A DNA stretch of 64,000 bases from Parapedobacter pyrenivorans (lineage in GTDB: Bacteria; Bacteroidota; Bacteroidia; Sphingobacteriales; Sphingobacteriaceae), in assembly GCF_014636865.1 (NCBI RefSeq), contig NZ_BMER01000001.1, forward strand, positions 1,166,718 to 1,230,717, in the 5' to 3' direction. Shown in pieces: positions 43,027-51,003 of this stretch. The position numbers and the translations under genes were made by a program. How positions within the stretch are numbered: position 1 is the first letter of the stretch; the number at the start of each line of letters is the position of its first letter. The notes under the pieces are model-generated. The model ran no database searches. It was not told the DNA's origin and saw only the letters and a program-made list of their open reading frames with translations.

Positions 43027-44112
43027 ATGACAATACCTGAGCAGCGCTTACGCGCATTTACTTATCGCATCTTCAAATCCATCGGTTGCTCCGATGCTGA
43101 TGCTTCTTTAGCCGCAGATGTGTTGGTCTCAGCAGATTTACGTGGTATTGACTCGCATGGCGTAGCTCGCCTTAGTGGGTACGTAAGGCTGTGGGAAAAC
43201 AACCGCCTGAATGCGACTCCCAATGTTCGCATTGTACACGAAACACCTACTACGGCTACGATAGATGGCGATGGCGGGCTGGGGCTTGTGGTAGCTCCGT
43301 ATGCCATGGATGTCGCTATTGAAAAAGCGCGGCAGTACGGCTCTGGCTGGGTAGCCATCCGCAACTCCAATCACTTCGGTATTGCAGGCTATCATGCGCT
43401 CAAAGCGGTAGATCAGGAGATGATTGGTTATGCGCTCACTAATGCCAGCCCGTTAGTAGCCCCCACGTTTTCGTCGGAACGATTACTTGGTACCAATCCG
43501 ATATGCTATGCTTTTCCTGCTGGGCAATATCCACCGGTTGTGGTCGATATGGCCACTTCCGCTGCTGCCAACGGCAAGCTGGAAATTGCGGATCGTACCG
43601 GTAAACCCATCCTCGAAGGCTGGGCGCTCGACACGCAAGGTAATCCAACCACGGATGCAGCAGCAGTGAAAAAAGGAGGCGCACTTCTCCCCTTGGGCAG
43701 CGACTGCGAACATGGTAGCCATAAGGGTTTTGGACTTTCAGCCACAGTTGATATTCTCTCCGGGGTGCTTTCCGGAGCCAATTACGGACCTTGGGTACCA
43801 CCTTTTGTGGCTTATCTGCAACCAGTGGCCGATCAGCCTGGGCAGGGCATCGGCCATTTCGTGGGTGCTATGCGGGTGGATGGTTTCCGGCCCGTTTCGG
43901 AATTCAAAGCTAATATGGATCAGTGGATTGCGCGGTTCAAGGAAGCCAGACGCATCAATGAGCAGCAGCCTGTGGTCATTCCCGGTGAACCGGAATATGA
44001 GTCTGTTCAACAACGCAAAACGCATGGCATTCCATTGGTCGATGCGGTATGGCAAGATTTAATGGGATTGGCCTCCAAATTTGGAATCGAATCACCGGCC
44101 GCCGGTCACTGA
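43027..44112 (+). CDS. Ldh-family NAD(P)-dependent malate/L-lactate/ureidoglycolate dehydrogenase
   Basis: 361 residues, normal for the YlbC/AllD/MDH family (PF02615). Near residue 40 the segment ADLRGIDSHGVARLSGYV carries the catalytic Asp-Ser-His of the family. IRNSNHFGIAGYH, GTNPICYAFPAG and the VDMATS-AAA block complete the nucleotide-binding region. It oxidises a 2-hydroxy acid with NAD(P). The substrate cannot be assigned from sequence. An Rrf2 regulator gene is convergent seven bases downstream. Confidence 0.9.
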   Translation: MTIPEQRLRAFTYRIFKSIGCSDADASLAADVLVSADLRGIDSHGVARLSGYVRLWENNRLNATPNVRIVHETPTTATIDGDGGLGLVVAPYAMDVAIEKARQYGSGWVAIRNSNHFGIAGYHALKAVDQEMIGYALTNASPLVAPTFSSERLLGTNPICYAFPAGQYPPVVVDMATSAAANGKLEIADRTGKPILEGWALDTQGNPTTDAAAVKKGGALLPLGSDCEHGSHKGFGLSATVDILSGVLSGANYGPWVPPFVAYLQPVADQPGQGIGHFVGAMRVDGFRPVSEFKANMDQWIARFKEARRINEQQPVVIPGEPEYESVQQRKTHGIPLVDAVWQDLMGLASKFGIESPAAGH

Positions 44113-44119
44113 TTACCGA

Positions 44120-44557
44120 TTATACATCCAAAGCCAATCGCGACTCTTTATTGATGATATCCGCTATGCTGGTATCATTGAGAATTTGGAGCATGGCGTT
44201 TCGGACATCAATAAACGTATCACGGATACCGCAGACGTGCTCCGCCTTACATTCGTCGCAGCTCCTGTAGAAGTTGAGGCTCACACAAGGCAGCAGGGCA
44301 ATGGGGCCATCGATGAGGCGCATCACTTGCGAGAGGCGGATATCCTCGGGCGCTTTATTAAGGCTATAACCCCCGCCCGCTCCTTTCTTGCTGTACAGGA
44401 TTCCTGCGTTGCGCATTTCTAATAAGATCTGCTCGAGGAATTTTTTGGGGATACGTTCTGCTTCTGCAATGCGTAAAATCTGCATCGGCTCTTTACCGTA
44501 ATTGCGGCCCAAAACAATCAGCGCTTTGATGGCGTATTTCGTTTTCTTCGATAACAT
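44120..44557 (-). CDS. Rrf2-family transcriptional regulator
   Basis: 145 residues. The N-terminal winged helix has KKTKYAIKALIVLGRNYGKE, the recognition region IPKKFLEQILLEMRNAGILYS and the wing KKGAGGGYSLNK. Four cysteines in LPCVSLNFYRSCDECKAEHVC could bind an iron-sulfur cluster as in IscR/NsrR relatives. A TACCTTTG -7 box (minus strand, 44587-44594) lies 30 bases upstream. Targets are not evident; the neighbours are a hydroxy-acid dehydrogenase and a DUF1080 gene. Confidence 0.9.
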   Translation of the reverse strand: MLSKKTKYAIKALIVLGRNYGKEPMQILRIAEAERIPKKFLEQILLEMRNAGILYSKKGAGGGYSLNKAPEDIRLSQVMRLIDGPIALLPCVSLNFYRSCDECKAEHVCGIRDTFIDVRNAMLQILNDTSIADIINKESRLALDV

Positions 44558-44586
44558 CCCTGACTATTAGTGGTTTCTATAAAAGA

Positions 44587-44594
44587 CAAAGGTA
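44587..44594 (-). promoter_or_regulatory. Promoter -7 box of the Rrf2 gene
   Basis: TACCTTTG on the minus strand, an exact TAnnTTTG match, 30 bases before the start codon. No clear -33. Confidence 0.45.
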
Positions 44595-44814
44595 CGATTT
44601 TTCTGTAAAACTCGTGATAGCGATGGTCAATAGGTATAACGACAATTTCAAATCACTTCCCTTGTATATACCAGGTTATTATGATATTTTTGCTTTTGTT
44701 CTTTTCCAGCATGGGAAGCATTGATTGTATTTGCCTAAGATACAACCCGGAGGTTCCCTTTCGACAGCATAGAAGATGATTACCTATATATTGAATATTG
44801 ACTAATTTAATTTA

Positions 44815-45423
44815 ATGACGATGCAATCACTACTTAAAACCGCTCTAATTGCGGTGTGCCTGACGGTCCATCTTTCAGCAATCGGCCAACGCAAAAGCCT
44901 GTTCAACGGAAAAGATCTTTCCGGATGGACAATACACGGTACCGAAAAATGGTACGTGGAAGATGGAGAGTTGGTGTGTGAGAGCGGTCCGGATGCGGAA
45001 TACGGGTATTTATCCACGACAGAAACGTATAAGGACTTTGAGTTGGTGGTCCATTTTAAGCAGGAGGCTGATGGTAACAGTGGGGTTTTCATCCGTTCGG
45101 ATATCGAGGGCGTGAAAATCGAGGGCTGGCAGGTAGAGGTGGCTCCGCTTGGGAACCATACAGGTGGTATCTACGAATCCTATGGCCGCGGTTGGCTGAT
45201 ACAGCCCGCTCCCGAGGATGAGCAATACCTCAAGCCGGGCGCTTGGAATAAGATGAAGATACGCGCCGTAGGGGGCGAGGTGACTACCTGGCTCAATGGC
45301 AAGCAGATGGTACAGCTGTCTGATGAGAAAATCGGCGAGGCTACGGGCTTCATCGCTTTGCAGATCCACGACGGTGGCGGCATCAAAGTAAGGTGGAAGA
45401 AAATGTCCATCAAAGAACTCTAA
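44815..45423 (+). CDS. Exported DUF1080 (3-keto-disaccharide hydrolase-like) protein
   Basis: 202 residues with a signal peptide (MTMQSLLKTALIAVCLTVHL, cleavage near SAIGQ). The rest is a concanavalin-like DUF1080 domain: RKSLFNGKDLSGWTIHGTEK opens it, NSGVFIRS and GWQVEVAPLGNHTGGIYE are core strands, and GFIALQIHDGGGIKVRWKKM is the conserved end. The family includes periplasmic 3-keto-glycoside hydrolases. The next gene is a sugar-acid kinase (dgoK), so a sugar-catabolic role is plausible. An alternative start is ATG 44821. Confidence 0.88.
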   Translation: MTMQSLLKTALIAVCLTVHLSAIGQRKSLFNGKDLSGWTIHGTEKWYVEDGELVCESGPDAEYGYLSTTETYKDFELVVHFKQEADGNSGVFIRSDIEGVKIEGWQVEVAPLGNHTGGIYESYGRGWLIQPAPEDEQYLKPGAWNKMKIRAVGGEVTTWLNGKQMVQLSDEKIGEATGFIALQIHDGGGIKVRWKKMSIKEL

Positions 45424-45447
45424 ATAACCAAGCGAGTAATCAACAGA

Positions 45448-45455
45448 TATATTTG
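45448..45455 (+). promoter_or_regulatory. Promoter -7 box of dgoK
   Basis: TATATTTG, an exact consensus match, 11 bases before the start codon, which would give an almost leaderless mRNA. The -33 is weak. Confidence 0.4.
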
Positions 45456-45465
45456 CTGTCGTTTT

Positions 45466-46455
45466 ATGATTTTTTTTAGCGTTGACTGGGGCACTACAAA
45501 TTGTCGCATTAAATTAGTAAAGATAAGTCAGGGCGGGGTGACACTACTGGGTAGCGAGCAAGCCGCGATGGGTGTATCCGAAGTCTACAATGGATGGTTG
45601 GAGCGACCCCGTACAGATCGGGCAGATTATTACCTGACGCGGTTGCGGCCCTACCTGGAAAAAATCACGGCCGACCTTGGCCTGCCGATGCAAACGCTGC
45701 AGGAGACTCCCATTGTCATCTCCGGAATGGCTAGTTCTTCAATCGGAATAGAAGAAGTACCGTATAGCATGGTGCCGTTTGAATTAGACCCTCCAAAAAT
45801 CAATTTAAAGATTATGGAAGCGTTCGGCAACCCGCAGGTCATTTTATTGTCGGGTCTTCGGACTGAGGGCAATATTATGCGTGGCGAAGAGACCCAGCTG
45901 ATCGGATGTTGGCAGCAAACGTTCGCATCCGAACGAAAGACGTTCATCTTTCCGGGTACGCATTCCAAACACATCGACGTAGCGCATGCTACTGTTCGTG
46001 ACTTCAGGACATTCATTACCGGGGAGTTGCTTTCGCTGCTTACCAATTTCAGTACCATTAAGACAAACGTTTCGGCAACTAAACCGGCCGACATGGATGT
46101 GGATTGCTTTAACACTGGGTTATTGACCGGTAAAAAGACTGACTTGTTGGAGAATATATTCACTGTGAGGTGCAATGAAGTATTGAACAAGCTCACCAAA
46201 TCGCAGAACTATGACTTTCTGATCGGACTGCTTCTTGGCCACGAATTGAAATACCTTAGCGGGGGTGATGAAATTGTGCTCTGTGCGGGCATCCACTTAG
46301 CACCTGTTTATAACCTGGCTCTGGAACTACTGGGGTTGGCCAACCATACGACTATGGTTCCTCCGGATGTTGTTGAACAATCGGCCATACTTGGTCAATA
46401 TAAAATATTAGAACAGCTTAATTCCCTGCATCTGCAGCAATCAGAAAAGAACTGA
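45466..46455 (+). CDS. dgoK: 2-dehydro-3-deoxygalactonokinase (DgoK)
   Basis: 329 residues, ASKHA sugar-kinase fold. The N-terminal phosphate-1 loop FFSVDWGTTNCRIKLV and the GSEQAAMGVSEVYNGW segment are hallmarks of DgoK (PF05035); VISGMASSSIG and FPGTHSKHID follow. It phosphorylates 2-dehydro-3-deoxy-D-galactonate in the De Ley-Doudoroff galactonate pathway. The usual partner aldolase DgoA is not in this window, so the pathway must be completed elsewhere or the kinase has another 2-keto-3-deoxy acid substrate. It converges with the AsmA-like gene four bases away. Confidence 0.88.
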   Translation: MIFFSVDWGTTNCRIKLVKISQGGVTLLGSEQAAMGVSEVYNGWLERPRTDRADYYLTRLRPYLEKITADLGLPMQTLQETPIVISGMASSSIGIEEVPYSMVPFELDPPKINLKIMEAFGNPQVILLSGLRTEGNIMRGEETQLIGCWQQTFASERKTFIFPGTHSKHIDVAHATVRDFRTFITGELLSLLTNFSTIKTNVSATKPADMDVDCFNTGLLTGKKTDLLENIFTVRCNEVLNKLTKSQNYDFLIGLLLGHELKYLSGGDEIVLCAGIHLAPVYNLALELLGLANHTTMVPPDVVEQSAILGQYKILEQLNSLHLQQSEKN

Positions 46456-46459
46456 CGGG

Positions 46460-48094
46460 TTACAGCCCAATACATTCCTTCGTACCCTCGCGGATACTTC
46501 GCCAGATCATCTTAAAGAACGAAAACGAATACGGGCGCTCGATGTATACTTGCCCGGTATGGCGTACGCCGTTGGCATCAGGATTACTATCATTCAAGAG
46601 GAACCTATTGGCAAAGAAGGATACGATCGGTTTCGTCGAGGTTCCGCCTTCATTGTCTTCCCGTAGCATATTCACTTTCAGGTTGTCATAGTCCAGATGC
46701 AGCGTACCTGCGGTGCGCCTGTCGTTGGCCTCCATATCGAAACGCAATCCCTGGATTGCCACGTGCTCAATTTCGACGTGGAGTTGTGGTGTGAGCATTT
46801 TGTTGAACGGCGTACCGCTCATCGGGCCCAATTGAGCCCGGTACTTGTGTGCTCCCAAACTATCCCGTAGGTCGAAGCGGAAGTCGACGGTCAGATCACC
46901 GGCCCCCATGACCCGTGAACGTGCATGAAGCTCCATAAACCGGTTGCGGACCAATGCTAGTGAATCGTTCGTGAGGTTGCGTATTACACCGCTAGTCGTT
47001 TCGAATGTCACCGTACCCGCTTTGCCGGTTTGGTCACTTACTTCGGTAAAGCCGATATCAAGCGCGCCGATCAATACTGAGTCGATGGCTACCGGTTGTT
47101 CCAATCGCAGCAACTGCTGGTGCGGCGACTTACCTATTTTGTTTTCGGGCGGATTCGGTTGCGTTTTGTCTTTATAGATCGCGATGCTCCCGCTGTCGAT
47201 ATGCAGCGCCGCTGCAGCGATAGTCTGTGCACTTACCCAACGCGTTATATCAATCCCGGTAAGGCCGATGCGTGAGATGGAGATATTACTGATATCCTTT
47301 GCTAATTGTGTTCGACGGTAAAACGCCGCTTTGCTTAATGTGGGCCCATAACGGAGATTATGTAATACCAATTCCTCCTTGGTGGTCTGAAAATGTAGCG
47401 GACCGATTTGCAGATGATACAGGCTGTCCGGTCGGACGTAATCCACAGTTTCCGCTTCCAGTTGGATGGCCTTTGCACCATAAAGACGTGCGGTATCGAG
47501 TAATGAAGCCGAATCGATCCGGATATCCCGTGCAGTTCCTGTGATTTTTTGGATATGCAGGTGAGTCGCATCGTGTTCATCCGCCAATTCAAATTCGCCT
47601 GCTTGGAGCACGATACGATTCACTTTTATACCCGATAGGGTTTGGGTAATCTGCTCGTGTACCGGTTTGGAGGCCGAATCTGTGGCTCCGGTATCGACCT
47701 GCCGATGCCGGACAATACGGAATGAGGGCGTGTCGATAGTGATCGTATTGATAGTCAGACGATTGGAAATGAGTAGCCGAAGCAGTCCTACGCCGTTGAT
47801 CTTTAAACGCCCAATTCGCAGGTGGTAAATTGTTGCGGCGGGCCGATGGCGGGTATCGGCCGACATAGCTGGCGTAAGCCGGATGTTCGTAGCGGTAGCG
47901 TTGCCTGCGAGCAATGATAACTCCAGTTCGTCATACGTCAGCCGATAGTGCCCATTAGTGCCATCAACTACCCGCTTCTTCAACGCCACCTCCATTTTCG
48001 GCTTCAGTGAATAGTTTACATACCAATTGGCAATTGCTACAACTGCAATCGCGCACACCGCAACCCCGATAGACCATTTCCAAACCGATCTCAT
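46460..48094 (-). CDS. AsmA-like membrane-anchored protein, paralogue 2
   Basis: 544 residues from the ATG at 48094; a TTG at 48112 would add six residues. An N-terminal membrane helix (VWKWSIGVAVCAIAVVAIAN) precedes a beta-rich periplasmic part. It shares block order with the protein at 6536-8299: SLLAGNATATNIRLTP, GKSPHQQLLRLEQPV, AQLGPMSGTPFNKM, FRFDMEANDRR-type and LLNDSNPDANG near the end. The shared features suggest one family with related envelope roles; identity is moderate, so the duplication is old. Confidence 0.7.
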   Translation of the reverse strand: MRSVWKWSIGVAVCAIAVVAIANWYVNYSLKPKMEVALKKRVVDGTNGHYRLTYDELELSLLAGNATATNIRLTPAMSADTRHRPAATIYHLRIGRLKINGVGLLRLLISNRLTINTITIDTPSFRIVRHRQVDTGATDSASKPVHEQITQTLSGIKVNRIVLQAGEFELADEHDATHLHIQKITGTARDIRIDSASLLDTARLYGAKAIQLEAETVDYVRPDSLYHLQIGPLHFQTTKEELVLHNLRYGPTLSKAAFYRRTQLAKDISNISISRIGLTGIDITRWVSAQTIAAAALHIDSGSIAIYKDKTQPNPPENKIGKSPHQQLLRLEQPVAIDSVLIGALDIGFTEVSDQTGKAGTVTFETTSGVIRNLTNDSLALVRNRFMELHARSRVMGAGDLTVDFRFDLRDSLGAHKYRAQLGPMSGTPFNKMLTPQLHVEIEHVAIQGLRFDMEANDRRTAGTLHLDYDNLKVNMLREDNEGGTSTKPIVSFFANRFLLNDSNPDANGVRHTGQVYIERPYSFSFFKMIWRSIREGTKECIGL

Positions 48095-48131
48095 TGGTTT
48101 AGTAACGCCCAAATTGGGGGAATGTTTGAAT

Positions 48132-48326
48132 TTAATACCTAATCCTGATGTACAACATGAATAAGCAAAGCGCCGTCCCCAAAAAAAAGCAGGTGATGCA
48201 AAAACGCCTTACACTATTGCGAGCGCTGGCCGATAGAAAAGGGCGGCTATCATTTCGAGACAATAGGTAGGAGCAGAGGTACCCGCCCGCCAATAACAGT
48301 ATGGCCACTAAAAATAAAAACTTCAT
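48132..48326 (-). CDS. Small two-helix membrane protein (64 aa)
   Basis: A 64-residue frame with two hydrophobic segments (MKFLFLVAILLLAGGYLCSYL and ITCFFLGTALCLFMLYI) joined by a basic loop. The first may be a signal anchor. No known domain. It sits 37 bases upstream of the AsmA-like gene on the same strand, in position to be co-transcribed. Codon use is ordinary, but a protein this short without homologues in view remains tentative. Confidence 0.45.
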   Translation of the reverse strand: MKFLFLVAILLLAGGYLCSYLLSRNDSRPFLSASARNSVRRFCITCFFLGTALCLFMLYIRIRY

Positions 48327-48405
48327 TTTCCTTAACTAATCGAAGTGACTAACAAGGGATGAAGCTAACAATTGTCTATCATAAATCAAAAGGCAAACAA
48401 GGGGT

Positions 48406-48909
48406 CTAGCTTTTAGCTGTTTTAAATCGCAAGATTAGCCGCAACAGCGAATCTCGGTGTTTGGCATCTTTGGCCCATTTGGGTAATCGGCTTGCAATAC
48501 TGTTGTTTTGATTTGGTAAGCCGTTCCTTTCGCGCTTTCTGTCGGCGATATGGTGTTCAATTACCGAAAGATGATCCAGGTTATAGGCCCATAATGTGCC
48601 GTACGGAGTTTCAATCATGTACCATAGACCAAAACCGAAAAATGGATCACAGGTCGTGTTCAGAAACAACATTCTGCCCTGTACGGCTTTGCCCTTAGTA
48701 TTGATAAACGCCGTAAATTTTGGAGTATTGCCGTATTTGACTGCATAGCCACACGCCACGCAGGAAAAACGCACATTTTTTTCATATTCGGCAACCGATG
48801 CATAAACACTAGCACCAATTACCAATGCCTTCCGCCCGCATTTTGGACAAATTACATCTATTTTGTCCGTAAAATCACTGTGGCGGGCTGCGTAAGCATT
48901 TACGTTCAT
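48406..48909 (-). CDS. Zinc-ribbon hypothetical protein (167 aa)
   Basis: 167 residues, no signal or membrane segment. The N-terminal third holds a zinc-ribbon pattern, ICPKCGRKAL and FSCVACGYAV, about 28 residues apart (CxxC...CxxC). The middle has an aromatic block, CDPFFGFGLWYMIETPYGTLWAYN, and the C-terminus is basic (LPKWAKDAKHRDSLL), which could contact nucleic acid. The arrangement recalls small TFIIB-type zinc-finger proteins found sporadically in Bacteroidota. Function unknown. Divergent from the LuxR regulator. Confidence 0.65.
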   Translation of the reverse strand: MNVNAYAARHSDFTDKIDVICPKCGRKALVIGASVYASVAEYEKNVRFSCVACGYAVKYGNTPKFTAFINTKGKAVQGRMLFLNTTCDPFFGFGLWYMIETPYGTLWAYNLDHLSVIEHHIADRKRERNGLPNQNNSIASRLPKWAKDAKHRDSLLRLILRFKTAKS

Positions 48910-49080
48910 GGGCGTATAACGTTCTAATTACTTTTTTGTGAATAGTTTATGCAAAGTTATCTTTAAGACTTGGGCGTATAAATACCTAACCTAGGGTATT
49001 TTTGCATGCAAGATTAAAACCTTATCTTCGTGCTGTTAAAATAGCCGTCGGACCTATTAATACATTACATCTAGCCTGCA

Positions 49081-49788
49081 ATGAAATACCAATTGGATAT
49101 ACAGCTTCACGGACTTTCCAAAAGCCTGAAGAAGGGCGATATGCGAGTGCCAGATTTTGGCGAAATTGTTCCAGCATCTGTAATGCTTCAGGATCTGGAT
49201 GGCCTTAAGCCCATCGGATGCAGCTATATGAATAATTGGGGGCTGGAGCATTTGGGGTCTTCGTTGGCGGAAATCAATGCAATGGGTGAAGCTTACTACG
49301 AAAAATATTTTGTAAAGGAAGAGTCTACCGCAATATTTCAGGGGATGGGCGACTACCTGGAAGCAGGCGACTTCGATCGGCAGTATAATTTTTTTCAGCG
49401 GGTAAAACTCGATGGTGATAATGACTATACTTGGTTCTATACGGTTTGCAAGTTGGTGAGACTCCGCGTGGCGGATAGTATGGTCGACAAAGTTGTACTG
49501 CTGTCTTCTCCGGTTGCAGGTATAAATAGCCTTATAGCCCGTGTTACCAAGACGCTAGACCAAGATTCTTATATCCGGAAAAATTATAGAAAGTTTTCTG
49601 AATTGACCCCGCGCGAAAAGGAAATCATTGCCCTTTTGGCAAATGGGAAATCGTCGGTAGAGATTGCCGAAATCTTGTTTATCTCTCCAAATACCGTCTC
49701 AACACACCGGAAAAATATCATTCGTAAAATTGAATGTAGTTCCTTTGCGGAACTGCTCCGGTTTGCCATGGCTTTTGATCTGGTTTGA
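49081..49788 (+). CDS. LuxR-type transcriptional regulator with PAS-like sensor domain
   Basis: 235 residues. The N-terminal two-thirds form a PAS-like sensory domain (YMNNWGLEHLGSS...FFQRVKLDGDNDYTWFYTVCKL). The C-terminal 60 residues are a LuxR/GerE helix-turn-helix: ELTPREKEIIALLANGKSSV with recognition helix SPNTVSTHRKNIIRKI. A TTTG-N18-TATCTTCG promoter-like site lies at 49001-49030. Its last 71 bases overlap the 3' end of the convergent membrane-protein gene. Ligand and targets unknown. Confidence 0.88.
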   Translation: MKYQLDIQLHGLSKSLKKGDMRVPDFGEIVPASVMLQDLDGLKPIGCSYMNNWGLEHLGSSLAEINAMGEAYYEKYFVKEESTAIFQGMGDYLEAGDFDRQYNFFQRVKLDGDNDYTWFYTVCKLVRLRVADSMVDKVVLLSSPVAGINSLIARVTKTLDQDSYIRKNYRKFSELTPREKEIIALLANGKSSVEIAEILFISPNTVSTHRKNIIRKIECSSFAELLRFAMAFDLV

Positions 49789-50287
49789 GCCACTTTTGTC
49801 CGGGTGGTGCTACTTTTGCGAGAACGAATGGTCGGAAATTTGGTCTGCGTGTAAATGGCGAGAATGCCCACGGGATAGAAGTAAGTATGATTAGCAGGGC
49901 GATGGTATACCAAATGACCAGGGTCTTGAATTTTCCATTGTCCGTTGTTTTCTGTTTCGCCTTTGTTGAACCTATTGTGATAACCACAATTGCGATAACC
50001 ATCATGAAGCTATGTTCCATGCCGAAGAAGCGGGGTTCCCGCTGATGGACCGCTTGATTGAAATGCTGCAAGAAGTACGTGGTTATCGGGCTAATGAAAT
50101 AGAGCAAAAGGCCAAGTACTAGCTGGATATGAGCGATGGTGGCCGTCCAATGTCGCACGGAATTATCAAATCGAGAAAACTGCCGTTCTGAAATCCAACC
50201 ACGATAAGCACGGAAAAGTGCGAACAGTAAGCCAGCCAATACAAGCCAGCGGATTACCGAATGTAGCGCCAACAGGGTAGGATACAT
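49718..50287 (-). CDS. Conserved four-helix membrane protein
   Basis: 189 residues with four hydrophobic segments: ALHSVIRWLVLAGLLFALFRA, the TATIAHIQLVLGLLLYFIS region, MEHSFMMVIAIVVITIGSTK and TLVIWYTIALLIILTSIPW. Histidines within helices (LHSVIRW, TIAHIQL, MEHSFMM) resemble haem ligands of small cytochrome b-like or CopD-like proteins. The last 24 codons lie antisense to the LuxR gene. The start overlaps the deaminase stop by one base (TAATG), so the two are coupled. Family name not certain. Confidence 0.75.
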   Translation of the reverse strand: MYPTLLALHSVIRWLVLAGLLFALFRAYRGWISERQFSRFDNSVRHWTATIAHIQLVLGLLLYFISPITTYFLQHFNQAVHQREPRFFGMEHSFMMVIAIVVITIGSTKAKQKTTDNGKFKTLVIWYTIALLIILTSIPWAFSPFTRRPNFRPFVLAKVAPPGQKWLKPDQKPWQTGAVPQRNYIQFYE

Positions 50288-50772
50288 TATGCCGGCCTTA
50301 TCCTTTTTCTGTGTAACTCCCGAATCGCTTCGGCAAATTCCGGATAAGGGCCTTCGGTCTCAATCGCTGGTGCTACGTCTTTGATGCCCAAAGGATTAAT
50401 CGGTGAAGGTTTGGCATCGAATTCAACCATCCATTCCTGCAGTTGCTCGGATGAACTGGCATAGATTATTCTTCCCAACCCCACCCATGCATGTGCAGCC
50501 GAGCACATGGCGCAATGCTCGCCGGATGTATACACGGTGGCTGTTGCCCTTTCTTCCAACGTCATATTCGCCACCGCCCATTGCGCAAGGGCCAGCTCCG
50601 GATGCAGCATTTGGTTGCCGTTTACCGTACGGTTGTAATCCTCAAACAACAATTCGCCATTGGCAGCTAAAAGCAGCGAGCCAAACGGATCGTTACCTTC
50701 AGCCAGTGCCTGTTTCGCTAGGGCCACGCAACGTTGTAAATGAATGCGGTGATTTTCAGATAACGTGGTCAT
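50287..50772 (-). CDS. Nucleoside deaminase (tRNA-adenosine/guanine deaminase-like)
   Basis: 161 residues from the ATG at 50772 (MTTLSENHRIHLQR). The longer frame from 50811 adds a hydrophobic, unrelated start. Zinc-dependent deaminase fold: HPELALAQWAVAN carries the H-x-E zinc/catalytic pair (HPE here rather than HAE) and GEHCAMCSAAHAWVGL carries the CxxC zinc ligands. The size and core fit the TadA/guanine deaminase group. It deaminates a purine or pyrimidine base or nucleoside; the exact substrate is open. Coupled to the downstream membrane-protein gene. Confidence 0.87.
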   Translation of the reverse strand: MTTLSENHRIHLQRCVALAKQALAEGNDPFGSLLLAANGELLFEDYNRTVNGNQMLHPELALAQWAVANMTLEERATATVYTSGEHCAMCSAAHAWVGLGRIIYASSSEQLQEWMVEFDAKPSPINPLGIKDVAPAIETEGPYPEFAEAIRELHRKRIRPA

Positions 50773-51003
50773 GTTTCTATGTTGTTGTATCCACAAATCT
50801 AAACAAATCAACCGGTTAAACCTAGTCGTTAGGCAAGCAGATCCAAGTCAGTTTTACTCAGTGACCATCTTTACGGGGAACGTCGGTAGCCCGGCCTTTT
50901 TTGTGTATACTTGTAGGCAACCATGGCGCATTGCTTTTAAAGGCGAAGTATGGATTTCAGGAAAAACTAAATTTCAAGGGGTTTTTGATATAGGCGTTAG
51001 CTA

